DNA of 64,000 nt from Datisca glomerata (taxonomy: Eukaryota > Streptophyta > Magnoliopsida > Cucurbitales > Datiscaceae): contig QANY01005488.1 of NCBI GenBank assembly GCA_003255025.1, forward strand, positions 868,001 to 932,000, given 5' to 3'. The position numbers and the translations under genes are program-made. Below the pieces are notes generated by a model that saw only the letters and a list, made by a program, of their open reading frames with translations, ran no database searches and was not told where the DNA came from. Below are positions 35,812 through 47,361 of this stretch, piece after piece. Every line of letters begins with the position of its first letter. Position 1 is the stretch's first letter.

Positions 35812-37140
35812 GTCCCACACCTAAAGTTTGCAATTGATCATCTTTTGCAAGTCTTTTTGTCATGACTAGGCTAATGTGACCAAGATGCAAGTGCCACAAG
35901 TAGGTTAGATCGATTGAGTTAGACTTCAACCTTTTACCATCCCTTTGTAAATTAATATTTACCTCAGTGTCATATATCATTAGAACTTTTAGTTTTACAT
36001 AGAATAAGTTGTTTTTCATGCGTGCAGTAGTAATTAAGCATACATTTCTAAAAATACTAATACCATTATCAATTAAATCTAAAGAAGATCCTTGCTCAAT
36101 TAAACTAGCTACTGAAATAAGGTTTTTCTCAAAAACTAGGATATAATAAACATTACACCACACCAAATAAATGTTCTCAAATAACAATTTAATAGTTCCA
36201 ACTGATACTGCAGATACTAGTGCTCCATTTTCCCAACGGAAGCTGAACTTGCCCTCGTTAAGCCTTATACTTTTTCTGAACCCCTGCAGTGAACAACAAA
36301 TGTGGTTAGTGGCTACAAAGTCTATAATCCATGAAAAAGTAAAGTCACCCACATAACAAGCTTCGGTAACAAGTAATGTACCTTTGGATTTTAACTCCTT
36401 GAGATAATTTGGGCAGTTATGTTTTCAATGATCAGCGACTACACAATGATGACACTTATCTTTTGACTTGTCCACTTTCGTAGTGTCCTTGCCTTTCGCA
36501 GCTTTCGAGTTCACCTTCTTAGCTTTCTTCAGACCTCTCTTGTGTTTGTTTTTGGCGCCAGAGGTGGAAGGCTTACTTTCAGTAAAGCTTGCCTCTCCTT
36601 TCTTCTTCTTCCCTTCAAAAACAGGGTCTTAGCAGCTTGCAGTAAAGTTTCAATTAAGTTTCAGAAGAAAGTACCTTAACTTATTCATCAAATAATTAAG
36701 TTTGAAGATCTCAAAAGTGTCAGGCAGGATCTCGAGGTTCACATCAACTTTAGTCTCGCCATCTACCTCAGTTCCCACGATCTCCATCTCATTCAGATAA
36801 CTAATGATCAACATCATATGTTCTCTTAAAAGAGTTTCAGGTTTCATCAGACAGTTCATGAAGTTTCGTGCAACAACCTGTTTAGCTTGAGAAGCCCTGA
36901 TCCTCGAACATTTTGATGGTGTTCAACATCATATCAGTGGTGGTCTCCATGTTCTGATGTTGTTGTGGCAACACATTGCTAACTGATGCCAAGATGTAAC
37001 ACTCGTCGGATCTCATCAGAATGCAGCCAAAAACCATAGACGTCTTTTTTCTCTTGTGCTCAAGGGGACAAGGGATGGTGAGCACGAACTTGTGCTTTTA
37101 TACCGTCAGCACGATATCAAGATTACGTTTCCAATCCACG
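35812..37140 (-). pseudogene. Ty1/copia gag, protease and GAG-pre-integrase, minus strand
   Basis: Minus-strand order: gag (KITGENYVDWKRNLDIVLT; EHKRKKTSMVF; SDECYILASVSNV; MLNTIKMFEDQGFSS), a Lys-rich linker with a knuckle-like CHHCVVADH, then the protease region FSWIIDFVATNHICCSLQGF, where the canonical DSG reads DFV, and finally LWHLHLGHISLVMTKRLA of the GAG-pre-integrase domain. The frame is open for 219 codons over 35693-36352, although its last part runs into the inserted LTR. Integrase, RT and RNase H are absent. Confidence 0.9.
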
Positions 37141-37770
37141 TAATTTTCACCAGTGATTTTTTTACATTTAAGATTGTTGAGAGTGGAATAATGACATGAT
37201 TACGGAAAATAATAAATAAAGCGGAGTAAATAAAAACTTTATCATTTAGGAAAGTAGATGCATGATGAAAATCCTTAAATATATAAAAACCTGATAAAAC
37301 TTGTTTCTTTCATGATGTTACGATCAACAATGATAGCTCGTCTCATCTAGGGAGACGCTCGAGCTACCTCTTATCGCATCGAGACTTTTCTCATTTGGTT
37401 TAACGCTTCTCAAGATGTCACTACATCTAGCTCAACCAATCACCAATGTTTTGGTCACCTTGGCCCCATTGACTATCTCCTATGAGAGATTTCAATGTAC
37501 TTTGGTCTAAGTGTTTAACCAACGCATCGGCTTTAAAGGTTGCAATGAACTAACAGTCCATCTAAGGACGATCCTGCCTCACCACTTTCTTTACACGCTT
37601 TAGTTTTTCAAGCAACTCGATGACTCAAAGTGACACGATTCTCCAGTTAGGGTGGCTCTAAACCATTGGGGACCTTGGGAATGTTTGAACGTATACGACC
37701 TTCCAACTTAGTTTTTGAAAATTGGGATTTTTCAATTTGAAAAGCAAGTTTTTAAAAATCATAAAATTTT
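37141..37770. other. Leader or rearranged DNA between copia gag and LTR
   Basis: Non-coding. I expected a primer binding site next to the LTR but found none. The sequence does not match the equivalent region of the related LTR at 1855-2600, so the LTR end and leader have been replaced or have diverged. Confidence 0.4.
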
Positions 37771-38581
37771 ATAAATTCATATTTCATGGTCCATAGAATA
37801 TTTTATTATACTACCCTTCGTGAATATCAGTAACAAGATCGGGATATAAAGCTACCATTTTTCTCCTGTAGTTATTATTTTCTTAACTACTTTATTGACC
37901 GTAAATAAGAAAGACATATCAGTGTATTGTCTCATACAAGTCATCATGTCTTATTCAATGACTTATGTCATTGAGTACCACCGCCATTATTTATTCACAC
38001 ACTTATCGATAAAACATAAGGTGATATTATTGCTTTTGTAATCTTACCACGAATTCCATATTTGTGAATCAACCAACTCCAACATAGTTGAGTCACAGTC
38101 CCAACAGCTGAGATATTATCCGACAATTCGAATGCACTCCTTTGACATATCAAAGATCACAAGTGATTATGTCAAGTTTCATATTCACCTCAAGATTAAA
38201 GTAATTATGAAAATACTCTTAAGGTGTAACAATTAGATTTAGAGCTAGATAAATGACTTTGCTCTAAACTAATTGGTTACTGATCTATTCAACATGTTCC
38301 ATAACATGTCCAGGTCAACCGTTTGAGTCTCCACTCCCATGCGGCTTTGCTCTAAACCTAACAGTCATAATTGGATTCGATTGTCCAGTCGATCCTAAGA
38401 TTGTGAATAACATTCTAAACCATCTCAGAAGAGTTTGTCTAGAAGATCTCTTGATCTTTACACTTTAATTAAATGAAACTTTCAACTTATTCATAAAACT
38501 TAGTAATACATAAATGTCAAAGATATAACTGTTTACTCATAAATAGTTATTACCACTTATTTTATGGATATAATTACAACA
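37771..38581 (-). mobile_element. Ty1/copia 5' LTR (partial), minus strand
   Basis: Matches about 2600-3451 in the same orientation, including the CTTCGTGAATATCAGTAACA and ACAACATGTC-type blocks. On the minus strand the outer end is TGTTGTAATTATATCC at 38581. It precedes the gag at 37140. Its inner (U5) part is not recognisable. Confidence 0.78.
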
Positions 38582-41480
38582 TGAAGGACCCTTGCTAGAG
38601 TATGAACACCTGACCAATCACTGGAAGAAGGGAGGAAAGCCTCTAGCCAAAGCAGGAATGACTAGACATTAGAAGATAAAGGTGATGTTTAGCTCGCCAT
38701 GTAAGGAAAGGTCCTTTGGCCAAGTACCAAATGAAAAGAGTTTGTCTTGTATTCTAACTTGTCAGGCCAGGAAAAGGCTCATCTAAGAGAAATGATGCTT
38801 GACTAAATGGTAAAGATAAAAGTAAACTCCTAATCTGAGGCGGGTTTGCCCGAATAGACCTCCCGAATGGGAGAATACTTAAAAGCTTCTTCCATAAGAT
38901 AATGGCAGAACTGTATGGCCCAACCTCCCTCAAACGGGACCCACTAGGAAGTAGAAAAGATCAAGTCCATTACTTAAAACCCACTCAAGCTCGAGGTCAG
39001 GACAAATTTAAAGCTCAAATCTGCAGACATCAATACTTAGATTATTCACATCCTAAAGTAACGAAGAAGTAAGAACAAAGGAAAGGTTAATGTCTTATCC
39101 AAACCAAATCAAAGCTGATTGGAAGTAAAAGTGAAACTTCATATACTCAAAGAGTGTTTTTTGTTTAAAATGCAGTTCAGGACCGACAACCAAGCTCGTT
39201 CAAAGACAAAAGTTATAATAAAGGAAATAGACAAGAGAAGATCCAAAAGAACAAGTCAGAGTTATTAATGAAAATTCATTCTTAAGGATAAATGATTACA
39301 AAAACAAGAAAATGAAAAATTACAAAGATCGCCTCCTCAGGGAGAGGGGCGAACCCCCTCTTTAGGCTAACTTAAAAGTAAAAGACCCCCCATGTCGGGG
39401 ATGGTGGTCATGGGATCTCCATAACTTTTTTGAACTCTTTTGAGGTGTTGAAGGCTCAGGTTGCTTGGCGGCCAAGGGTTTAGGATCAAGATGACTTGGT
39501 CTGAAGCCCGCTCTAAGTGAAGCAAAAATGGAACGCAACTCACCACAATACATCCTCCCGAGCAGAGGATGAAAAAAAAGCTTCAATCTCTCCCACAAGG
39601 GGAGAAATAGAAAGAGCCGTGCTCGGGTTAGAGATGATCTTAAAGGATAAAACTGCAAGGGCTATACTTGGCCCACTCTTGGTGCATGTTGTAATGAACG
39701 ACTGGTGGATCAAAAGGATGGAGTTTGTAAAAGGAAGGGAATGGTGACGCGTAAGAAGGTGAGATGCAGCCGAGGAAGTCACCTCATTATGGATCAAAGG
39801 CCAAGATCCTTGACTAAGTTACAGACTTCTCCTGAGGATGTTCTTTACAATAGAAGGGTTTTGTAACTATAAGCTAGTAACGAACGAAGATAAAGAGTTC
39901 ACCAAACAAGATTATTGTTAATAAGAAAATTACCATGTACGGAACACCAAAGACTTTGAGTCATGACATTTAAAAGGAGACAGAGAGGGAGACTTGAAAG
40001 TAAGCCTCCAAGAAAAAGAGGACCCTAAAGGGGACGGACCACTGTTCTCCCAAAGAGGAAAGAAGAACTAGGGTAGAACTAGGGTTGGCAAATGTTTCTA
40101 CTATTTTAGGAAGGTAAGGATGAAGAAAATGAGGAGGAAAAACGCCTATTTATAGGCTTAAAGAAGAAAATCGTTAATTTAATGGGCATTAAAATAGGTC
40201 ATGATGGAAACTGTTGAGGCGATCCCACACCCAATGAATGGTCATTTCATGAACCAAGGAAACAGTCTCAGAAGACCAAACGTCACTCATGTATATGCAG
40301 AAGTGAAGCGACGCATCAGTGAGTCGGGCCTCATTATTGGTGACTCTCACCATCTTCCATGCGCATCCACGTGCTATCATGACTCCTAATTTCAAGGAAC
40401 CTATGGCCTTGAATTGTAGTAAAGGTGGGGGGGATACACGTGTGCAGATAAGTCATAACAATATACGATCAGGCCATTGATTCTATTCATCACTGGCCTC
40501 CCAACTGAATAAATTTCAAGTATAAGTGTGAATATCCGGAGACGAGAGGAGCCCTTAACTTATCACCACATAAGGTAGCCTAGACAAGGAACCTAGGCGA
40601 AGAAGTCTTCAGACCTGGGCGAGTAATGCCACCAACGTCCTCGATTGAGGGTATCTATTATTAGTGTTTCCCGACCACTGACAACTAACAATGTGTTATA
40701 CCACATAAAAAATTTCATGACAAAGGAAAATTTTAAAGGAGAAACCTGAGCAGATGTAGAAAAACAAGAATGAAGCTCGCGAAGAGAGCTCGGTTAACTC
40801 TGAATGCTAGGGGCATTATTACCCACGAAAAATAACATCCCAAGTGGCACCTTCTCATAGGTCTGAATGCCCAACAAGTCCAATCACCTTGGCAGTGATC
40901 ATCCCGTGACATGTCACCTCGAAAGTGCATCAACATGTAATGCATGTCACATTATGCCAAAGGTCACCTCTCACCCATCTAATCAAGGGCAGTCACCATG
41001 CCCCGTAAAACTTCCTCTTCACGCTCCTGAGGCTTTTTCAACACACTTTCTCCTATGAGGCCTCCGTTATAAATACCCTCGTCTACTCAAAAAAGAGGTA
41101 TGCCATTTATCCCTTAAGAAACCTATATCAAAATAAGACTAGGATACTGACTTAGGCATCAGATGCCCTTAGGCAAGCCAACCACCCCTCATTTCCCCTC
41201 GCTCTTTGGGTTCTTTGTTTGTGTTTTGCAAATTCAAGGTCAAGAAGAATTCGATGCTCAAGAGAGGATGGCATGCAACATTACTGTTGAGATTTTTGGG
41301 ATTAACAATTACTATATCCTACAAAAAATTAGGTCAAAGATAAATTAATCGAGAGAGTTATATCAAGTATGTTAATGTACCTATAAAAACTTAAATGTGA
41401 AAAAACTTCCTAACCAAAGGTGGAGTTGCAAAATCTGGCTTGAGAAAAATGCTCCAAGAAAATGATAAGAATGCTCTAAA
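38582..41480. other. Unidentified repeat-like DNA, probably LTR-derived
   Basis: No coding domain is recognised; frames at 39362-39797 and 40189-41348 show no family signature. Features suggesting an LTR are a TATA-like TTATAAATACC at about 41067, followed by ACTGACTTAGGCATCAGATG at about 41148, which resembles a motif common in Tat-type LTR leaders. Parts of this stretch (about 40375-40490 and 40945-41090) recur in rearranged form at 42741-43078. Confidence 0.45.
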
Positions 41481-41858
41481 TGAAAAAGCTGCCCCTTCTA
41501 TGGCATGATTTCTAGCTACAATTTTAATCTATCAATGACGTTATTCTATTTTCTGGTAATTGATTTGGGCTCACATCATGATATTTCCTCATTAAGGTCT
41601 TTTCCCTATGTACTTCTTCTATGTGTTTATTTCCTACGTTCTTTTTGTTCTAAGTGTTTATTTTATGTTCTCATTCTTTATGGCTTTCTCCACGTAAGCT
41701 CTCATGTGATTTCTTTCTCTTTGATGAGTTTCAACTGATTTTGTTCTCCTCTTTCTTGACTTCATCTTCTTCTATCGAAGGTTTTCTCTGTCTCTCTTCG
41801 CATTTTCCAGTCATCCCATTTCTTCACCTTATTTTGCACTTTGGGACTTTTCTAGCGG

Positions 41859-42740
41859 TTGTTTTTCTTAATGAATGTGTTATTTGAAATTAATATTGAT
41901 GATTTGTTGCCTCAAATTTGGAAAAAGTTCGAAAGATGGCTGGTGGGTAAGCCCATACCTGATACGGTGGTTAATACATCAACCCTGGCTTTATTTCTTC
42001 GTAGAGGATGGAACTTGAATTCAAGTCTTGATATTAAAATACTGGAAAATAATCTTTTTTCTATTTCAGTTCAAAAATTTCCAAAGATGTGTATAAAGTT
42101 TGGTCTAAAGGATCATGGAGCTTTAATGTTGCTGTCCTTATTGTACATAAGTATGAAGCTGGCACCCAACCCTCAGATATTACCTTTGATTCTTGTCGAT
42201 TTTGGCGTCAACTTCAAGATCATCCACCCGATTAGATTCTAGAACCAGTAGTGAGGAGACTAGCATCTCAAATTGGAAAGATTCTGGATATAGATATTTA
42301 TATTATGGAGAGTGGTTTGACCTGCTTTGTAAGTGTTAAATTGAACTTGAACATTGAAAATTCTTCAAAGCCTGGAGTTAGGGTCAAGAGAAAAGCTAAA
42401 CCCTCTATTTGGGTAGAGATGAAATGTGAAAGGATACCTCAACTGTGTTCCTACTGTGGTAAGATAAGTCATGACATCAGAGGATGTCAAGAACCATAAG
42501 AAGGTAAAAAAAAATTTATGGAGAATGGCTTAAGGATGAAGCCAACTTGAACAACCTTTTAGCATATGAGAAGATTTCCTATTTGGGGATATGTTGCCAA
42601 AGGAAGCTTCTCATGATCAAAGTAATGATGGGAACATTAATGACTGCAATGAGATTATTGTTAAAGCATTGGAGGATCTTGAAAATAAGGGGAGCGTGGG
42701 CCTAAAGGATGTCATGAACAAAGGAAAGGTTATTAATGCC
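41859..42740 (+). pseudogene. LINE ORF1-like (DUF4283 plus CCHC), degenerate
   Basis: The first frame (41859-42242) contains KKFERWLVGKPIPD and LALFLRRGWNLNSSLDI, as in the DUF4283 domain of plant LINE ORF1 proteins. After a stop, 42251-42499 carries KAKPSIWVEMKCERIPQ then LCSYCGKISHDIRGCQEP, a CX2CX4HX4C knuckle of zf-CCHC_4 type. Several stops and frameshifts. The 5' end is not defined; 41480-41858 is probably its 5' UTR. Confidence 0.8.
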
Positions 42741-43078
42741 CGACACATTATGCCAAAGGTCACCTCCTACCCGTCTAATCAAAGGCAATCATCATGCCTC
42801 GTAAAACTTCATCTTCAGGCTCCTAAGGCTTTTTCAACATAGTTTCTCCCATGAGGCCTCAGTTATAAATACCCCCGTCTACTCATAGTGCCTCAGGAGC
42901 ATGAAGAGGAAGTTTTACGGGGCATGATGACTGCCCTTGATTAGATGGATGGGAGGTGACCTTTGACATAATGACTCCCACTCCCAAGGAATCCATGGCC
43001 TTGAATTGTAGTAAAGGTGGGGGGATACACGTGCGCAGATAAAATATGATCAGGCCGTTGATTTCCATTCATCACTGG
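42741..43078 (+). repeat. Chimeric hairpin-containing insert in the LINE
   Basis: The piece 42741-42887 matches 40945-41090; 42889-42973 is the reverse complement of about 40960-41035; 42974-43078 matches about 40379-40490. The first two pieces form an inverted repeat. LINE sequence resumes on the right. I could not identify a target-site duplication. Confidence 0.85.
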
Positions 43079-44046
43079 AGTAAAAAGAACTAATTTTTCT
43101 GATGCTACTCAGAAAATTAATCTAAATGAGGATATCAAATCCGTTCACCCTAGGAGTAGAGGAACGTCTGAATCTAAAAGAATTATGATTCAAGAACCCA
43201 AAGATAAGTACAAGAAGGTGAAAAGAGAGAGTATTAACTATCAGAAGTTGAAAATGGTGATGGACAGTATCAGAGAGATCATTCCTTACCCTGTTGAAGA
43301 GGTGGTGGTGGGTAGCCTTGATATGCCACCCAAAGCACCATAAAGCTTATATTTTGGAACTGTTAAGGGCTTCGCCATCCCTTCACAATTCAAGCTCTTG
43401 ATGAGGCTATTAGAATTCACAAACCTTTGATAGTTTTTCTACTTAAAACCAAAATGAAATGTAATAAAGTTTACAACCTTATGAGGAGGATTAGCTTTGA
43501 TTTTGTCAATTCTGTTAATCCGTCTTGTCTCTCACGAGCTATTGCTCTCTTTTTTAATAGTGATGTCAATATTCTTAGCATATCAAATAAAAAAAATTCT
43601 ATTAATTGCTTGTCTAATACTCTTGCTAGAATTTCATTCATTTATGTTAGTAGAAATGACAGAGAAAGTGGGAAGAATTTGATAGAATCTCAGCCTCAAA
43701 ACATGTTAACAAATCTCCTTGGATTTTAGTGGGGGTAATTATGTTGGCCTCCCTAGTAATTGGGTCACTCTAAAGCTACTATCTTCTCTATGATTTCTGA
43801 AAACCTTGACCAGAGAACTTCAATGTGGAAAATAAAACTTCTCTCCCATGAAGTGAAAGAGATTTTGCTTAAGTCTGTAGCTCAGGTGATCCCTAGCTAT
43901 GTTATGAGCACAATCAATTTTGCTAAAAGAGTTTATAAGAATATACGAGATGGTATTCTAAAATTCTAGTAGGGTAAGAATTGTCAGCAGCAAGGTATGA
44001 AATGGTACTCTATGAAGAAGTTCTTTACTAGTAAGGATAAATTAGG
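43079..44046 (+). pseudogene. LINE ORF2 remnants: endonuclease start and RT end
   Basis: Near 43350 the sequence reads IFWNC, a stop, GLRHPFTIQALDEAIRIHKP and LIVFLLKTKM, the start of the APE-type endonuclease of plant LINEs. It then jumps to the RT C-terminal region (43750-44046): GHSKATIFSMISENLDQRTS, WKIKLLSHEVKEILLKSVAQ, VIPSYVMSTINFAK. Most of the RT is deleted. The element is cut at 44046 by an Ogre LTR. Confidence 0.87.
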
Positions 44047-45602
44047 TGTGACATCACCCTCTGTTTTTTTTTTAATTTTTCATTTTTTTACATATATATA
44101 TATTTGATTAGTAAATCAATTGATAATAAATTTTTTATGTGTAAAATAAATTAATCTATGAAGAAAAATGCTTAATTTCATACATGATCATGCCCTTTTT
44201 ACTACATGGTCTATTAATTACCATTTTTATTTCTTCACCCAATGATAATAAAATAACAAAAGAATGATCATGAATAATAATTAATTTAAACAAGTGTCAC
44301 TAAAAATAAATAAATAATTTTGTTTGGGATATAAATATACCATTTTTTATTTTTAGATTACTTACTTCACTGATTAACATTTTTCCTTTCTTCCTTCATT
44401 GCTAGGAATGATCATGGATGGTAACTAGTTTGAACAAGTGTCACTAGAGAAAATCCATAAAACTTTCAAAATAAAATAATTTTTGTTTGGGATATATATA
44501 TACTATTTTTTTATTTGACTATTTAGTTCACTAATTACCATTTTTTCTTTCTTCATTCATTGCTAGGAATGATCATGGATGGTAACTAGTTTAAACAAGT
44601 GTCATTAAAGAAAATTCATAAAACTTTCAAAATAAAATAATTTTTGTTTGGGATATAAATATACCATTTTTTTATTGGACTACTTAGTTCACTAATTACC
44701 ATTTTTCCTTTCTTCTTTCATTGTTAGGAATGATCATGGATGGTAACTAGTTTAAATAAGTGTCACAAAAAGTGATGGTCAAAAAATTAAAAAGAAAACA
44801 AGAGAAGATTTGTAAAAACATAAAAAAAATCAAAGGCTTAAAATATTTGCATAATCTTGTATAGAGGTTCTACCCTCTATTTTATGCATTTTTATGTATG
44901 AGAAATTATCATAGGAGATCTTTTCATCAAATGTCCACTTTCAACACATTAAATGGTTGATTCATATTGAGTTAATTTTACACCCCTCAAAATTTTATCC
45001 TCATTCTCATTGATTGAGTTGATGACAAAAAAAATCTCATCATCAAACTTGTAAAGAGATAAACAATATATGAAAGAAAAAGTTAAGATTAAAAGTAGAA
45101 GAAATGATAAAGAATGAGCAAACAAACCTATATATGGAAAGATGAAACAAAGGAATATCAAATGCATGAGTATGAAAAAGAGAGATGATTAATTAGAATG
45201 AACAAAATATATTGTAAGCTAAAATGTAAGAGATTTGAACTACTTTAATAAAACAGAAATTGAGAAGATGTAAGATGAATAGAAATGAAAACTTACATTG
45301 TTTTCTCTTTTTCACTATTTTCTCAAAACCTCTCACTCTCTCTCTAAAATCTCTTATCTTCCTCACTCTCCCCAAATCTCTCCTTTCAAGTGAAGATCTT
45401 CTCTCTATTTAACGATAAAATTAGGGTTTACCTTTTTTACTTTTAGTCTTTTTTTGCTCACTTTTTAGTCCTTGGACCACTTTTCTTATTTCAGTATTGG
45501 ACTAGTTTTCAAATTATACATATAGTCTTAGACTATTATATGAGCCAAAATACAAAGTATGTATATTTAATGTATTAGACCAGACAAAATACGGTATCTA
45601 CA
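44047..45602 (-). mobile_element. Ogre (Ty3/gypsy Tat) 3' LTR, truncated
   Basis: Homologous to 58409-60087 over its whole length. On the minus strand it begins TGTAGATACCGTATTTTG at 45602. The terminal ~930 bp found in the 5' LTR (57479-58408) are missing, and LINE sequence lies at the break. It contains three ~160-bp tandem units versus four in the other LTR. Confidence 0.88.
44321..44775 (-). repeat. ~160-bp tandem repeats in the Ogre 3' LTR (three units)
   Basis: Units begin with a GTTTGGGATATA-type sequence at about 44321, 44485 and 44645. Each contains AGGAATGATCATGGATGG and AACAAGTGTCA. A more diverged unit precedes them at about 44220. Confidence 0.88.
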
Positions 45603-45617
45603 GCTACCCCCTTTGAG
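45603..45617 (-). promoter_or_regulatory. Ogre polypurine tract
   Basis: On the minus strand CTCAAAGGGGGTAGC lies directly upstream of the LTR start TGTAGATACC. A purine-rich stretch at this place primes plus-strand DNA synthesis in LTR elements. Confidence 0.85.
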
Positions 45618-45726
45618 CACGCTTCTGATCTCAGAAGGTGTACAAAGGTGTAGATAAGTATTTTAATCGGTACAAGAAAACAATATATGAGATTGGGGAA
45701 TAGAAATCTCGACTAAATAAGGCTCT

Positions 45727-46545
45727 ATGAAGTGGAATGGGAGCGAAATGGACCTGGATAGACACAAGCTTCGAGTTCGCTCAATGCTGGGTGATTTAAC
45801 CGAGATATTTGAAAGGAAACAAACCTGGATGGATGCAAGCTTCGACCTCGACTCAGTGCAGGTTCAATTTAACCGTAGATATTTGAAACAGAAATGGACC
45901 AGGTACTGACATCGGGCTTCGACCTTGACTCAATTCGGGTTCGATTTAACCATATTAATTGAAATAGACCAGACGCTGACCCCGGGCTTCGACAGCAACC
46001 CAAGTCAGGTTTGATTTAACCGAAGATATTTAAAAAGAAAAAAAGACCTGGATAGACACAGGCTTTGACCTCGACTTAGTGTGGGTTTGATTTAACTGTA
46101 GATATTTGAAACAGAATGGACCAGGTGCTGACACCTGGCTTCGACCTCGACTCAATTCGGGTTCGATTTAACCATATTAATTGAAATGGACCAAGTGCTG
46201 ACACTGGGCTTCGACCTCGACTAAATTCGGGTTCAATTAAACCATATTAATTGAGATGGACTAGGCGCTGACACCAGGCTTCGACCGCGATCAAGTCGGG
46301 TTCAATTTAACCGAAGATATTTGAAAGGAAAACGTACCTGGATAGACACAGGCTTCGACCTCGACTCAATGCGGGTTCGATTTAACCATATTAATTGAAA
46401 TGGACCAGGCACTGACACCGGGCTTCGACCGTGACCAAGTCGGGTTTGATTTAATCAAAGATATTTGAAACAGAAATGGACCAGGTGCTGACACCGGGCT
46501 TCGACCTTGACTCAATTCGGGTTCGATTTAACCCTATTAATTGAT
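45727..46545 (-). repeat. Minisatellite of ~70-80 bp units in the Ogre 3' UTR
   Basis: About eleven tandem units, starting near 45727, 45808, 45890, 45961, 46044, 46117, 46187, 46255, 46335, 46399 and 46474. A shared core has GACACCGGGCTTCGACCT and GGGTTCGATTTAACC. Two spacer types alternate irregularly, one with GATATTTGAAA and one with CATATTAATTGAAATGG. It lies between integrase and the polypurine tract. Confidence 0.93.
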
Positions 46546-47361
46546 GTTCAAGTTGACTTATGCAAGTCTCATGACAACAAAAGCTAGACTAATGCATGCT
46601 TTAAATATTGGAAAGTCATGTGTGAATTTCAAGATTATCATTAAGTGATTCATGCACCTGAATTTGTCAGAACAACTAATGTGGGGCATGTCTATGCATT
46701 GTAATTCTTGAACATAAATGTAAAGTAATGATTTTGAATGCATGCGTGCTATGCATGATTGTGAACCTTTATAAAAAAATTATATGATGATTTTTAACCA
46801 TATCCAACACCCTTTAGAACAATGACTAGGATCATGGACTCGCAATGAAGTATCGAGCATACTTTTAGAAAAATGATACATCCTTATTTATTAGTTTATG
46901 CCCTAGTATTTGGCTCCATGTCAGTGGTGAATAATTTCTCTACTTCTCTTCTGTACTTCTAATTGGGTAATCCTCCAATTGCGCTTTAGCTTTTGTCATG
47001 CGCATATTGACCTTTCTGATGATGACTTTTTAGATTTTACTTTGCACTCAGATAACCTTTCTTAGTTCCAATTTTTTTAACTAGCTTTCACCTAACTAAG
47101 TTTATGCTTCTGAGTTATTTCAAGAGTAATTAATGATATCTTAGAATTGAGAGGAATACGAAATAATGGAAATAAGGAGGAGATGAAGTATATGTATTTG
47201 TCAACTGAGAAAAAAAAAGGCTTGTCATTGATAATGAACAATGTTTACAAACGGTGGTTTGGAAAAAGAAAAAAAATGGAGGAAGAATTTCTCCAGTATT
47301 CAAGATAGCTTTTTTTAAACATTTTTTTTTGCCTAACTTCATTTTCCCATACTTAGAGCGG
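46546..47361 (-). other. Ogre 3' untranslated region, unique part
   Basis: Between the integrase C-terminus and the minisatellite. I see no gene; two short frames at 46558-46743 and 47130-47420 have no domain. Confidence 0.6.

Noticed and set aside
39362..39797. Overlapping frames of 76-98 aa on both strands
   Set aside because: None shows a domain, and they overlap each other; kept only as part of the unidentified repeat-like region.
41505..41887. Hydrophobic plus-strand frames upstream of the LINE
   Set aside because: T-rich low-complexity translations; more likely LINE 5' UTR or flanking DNA than a membrane protein.
45727..46545. Regularly spaced repeats that might suggest a CRISPR array
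   Set aside because: The whole unit repeats without unique spacers, and it lies in a plant retroelement 3' UTR.
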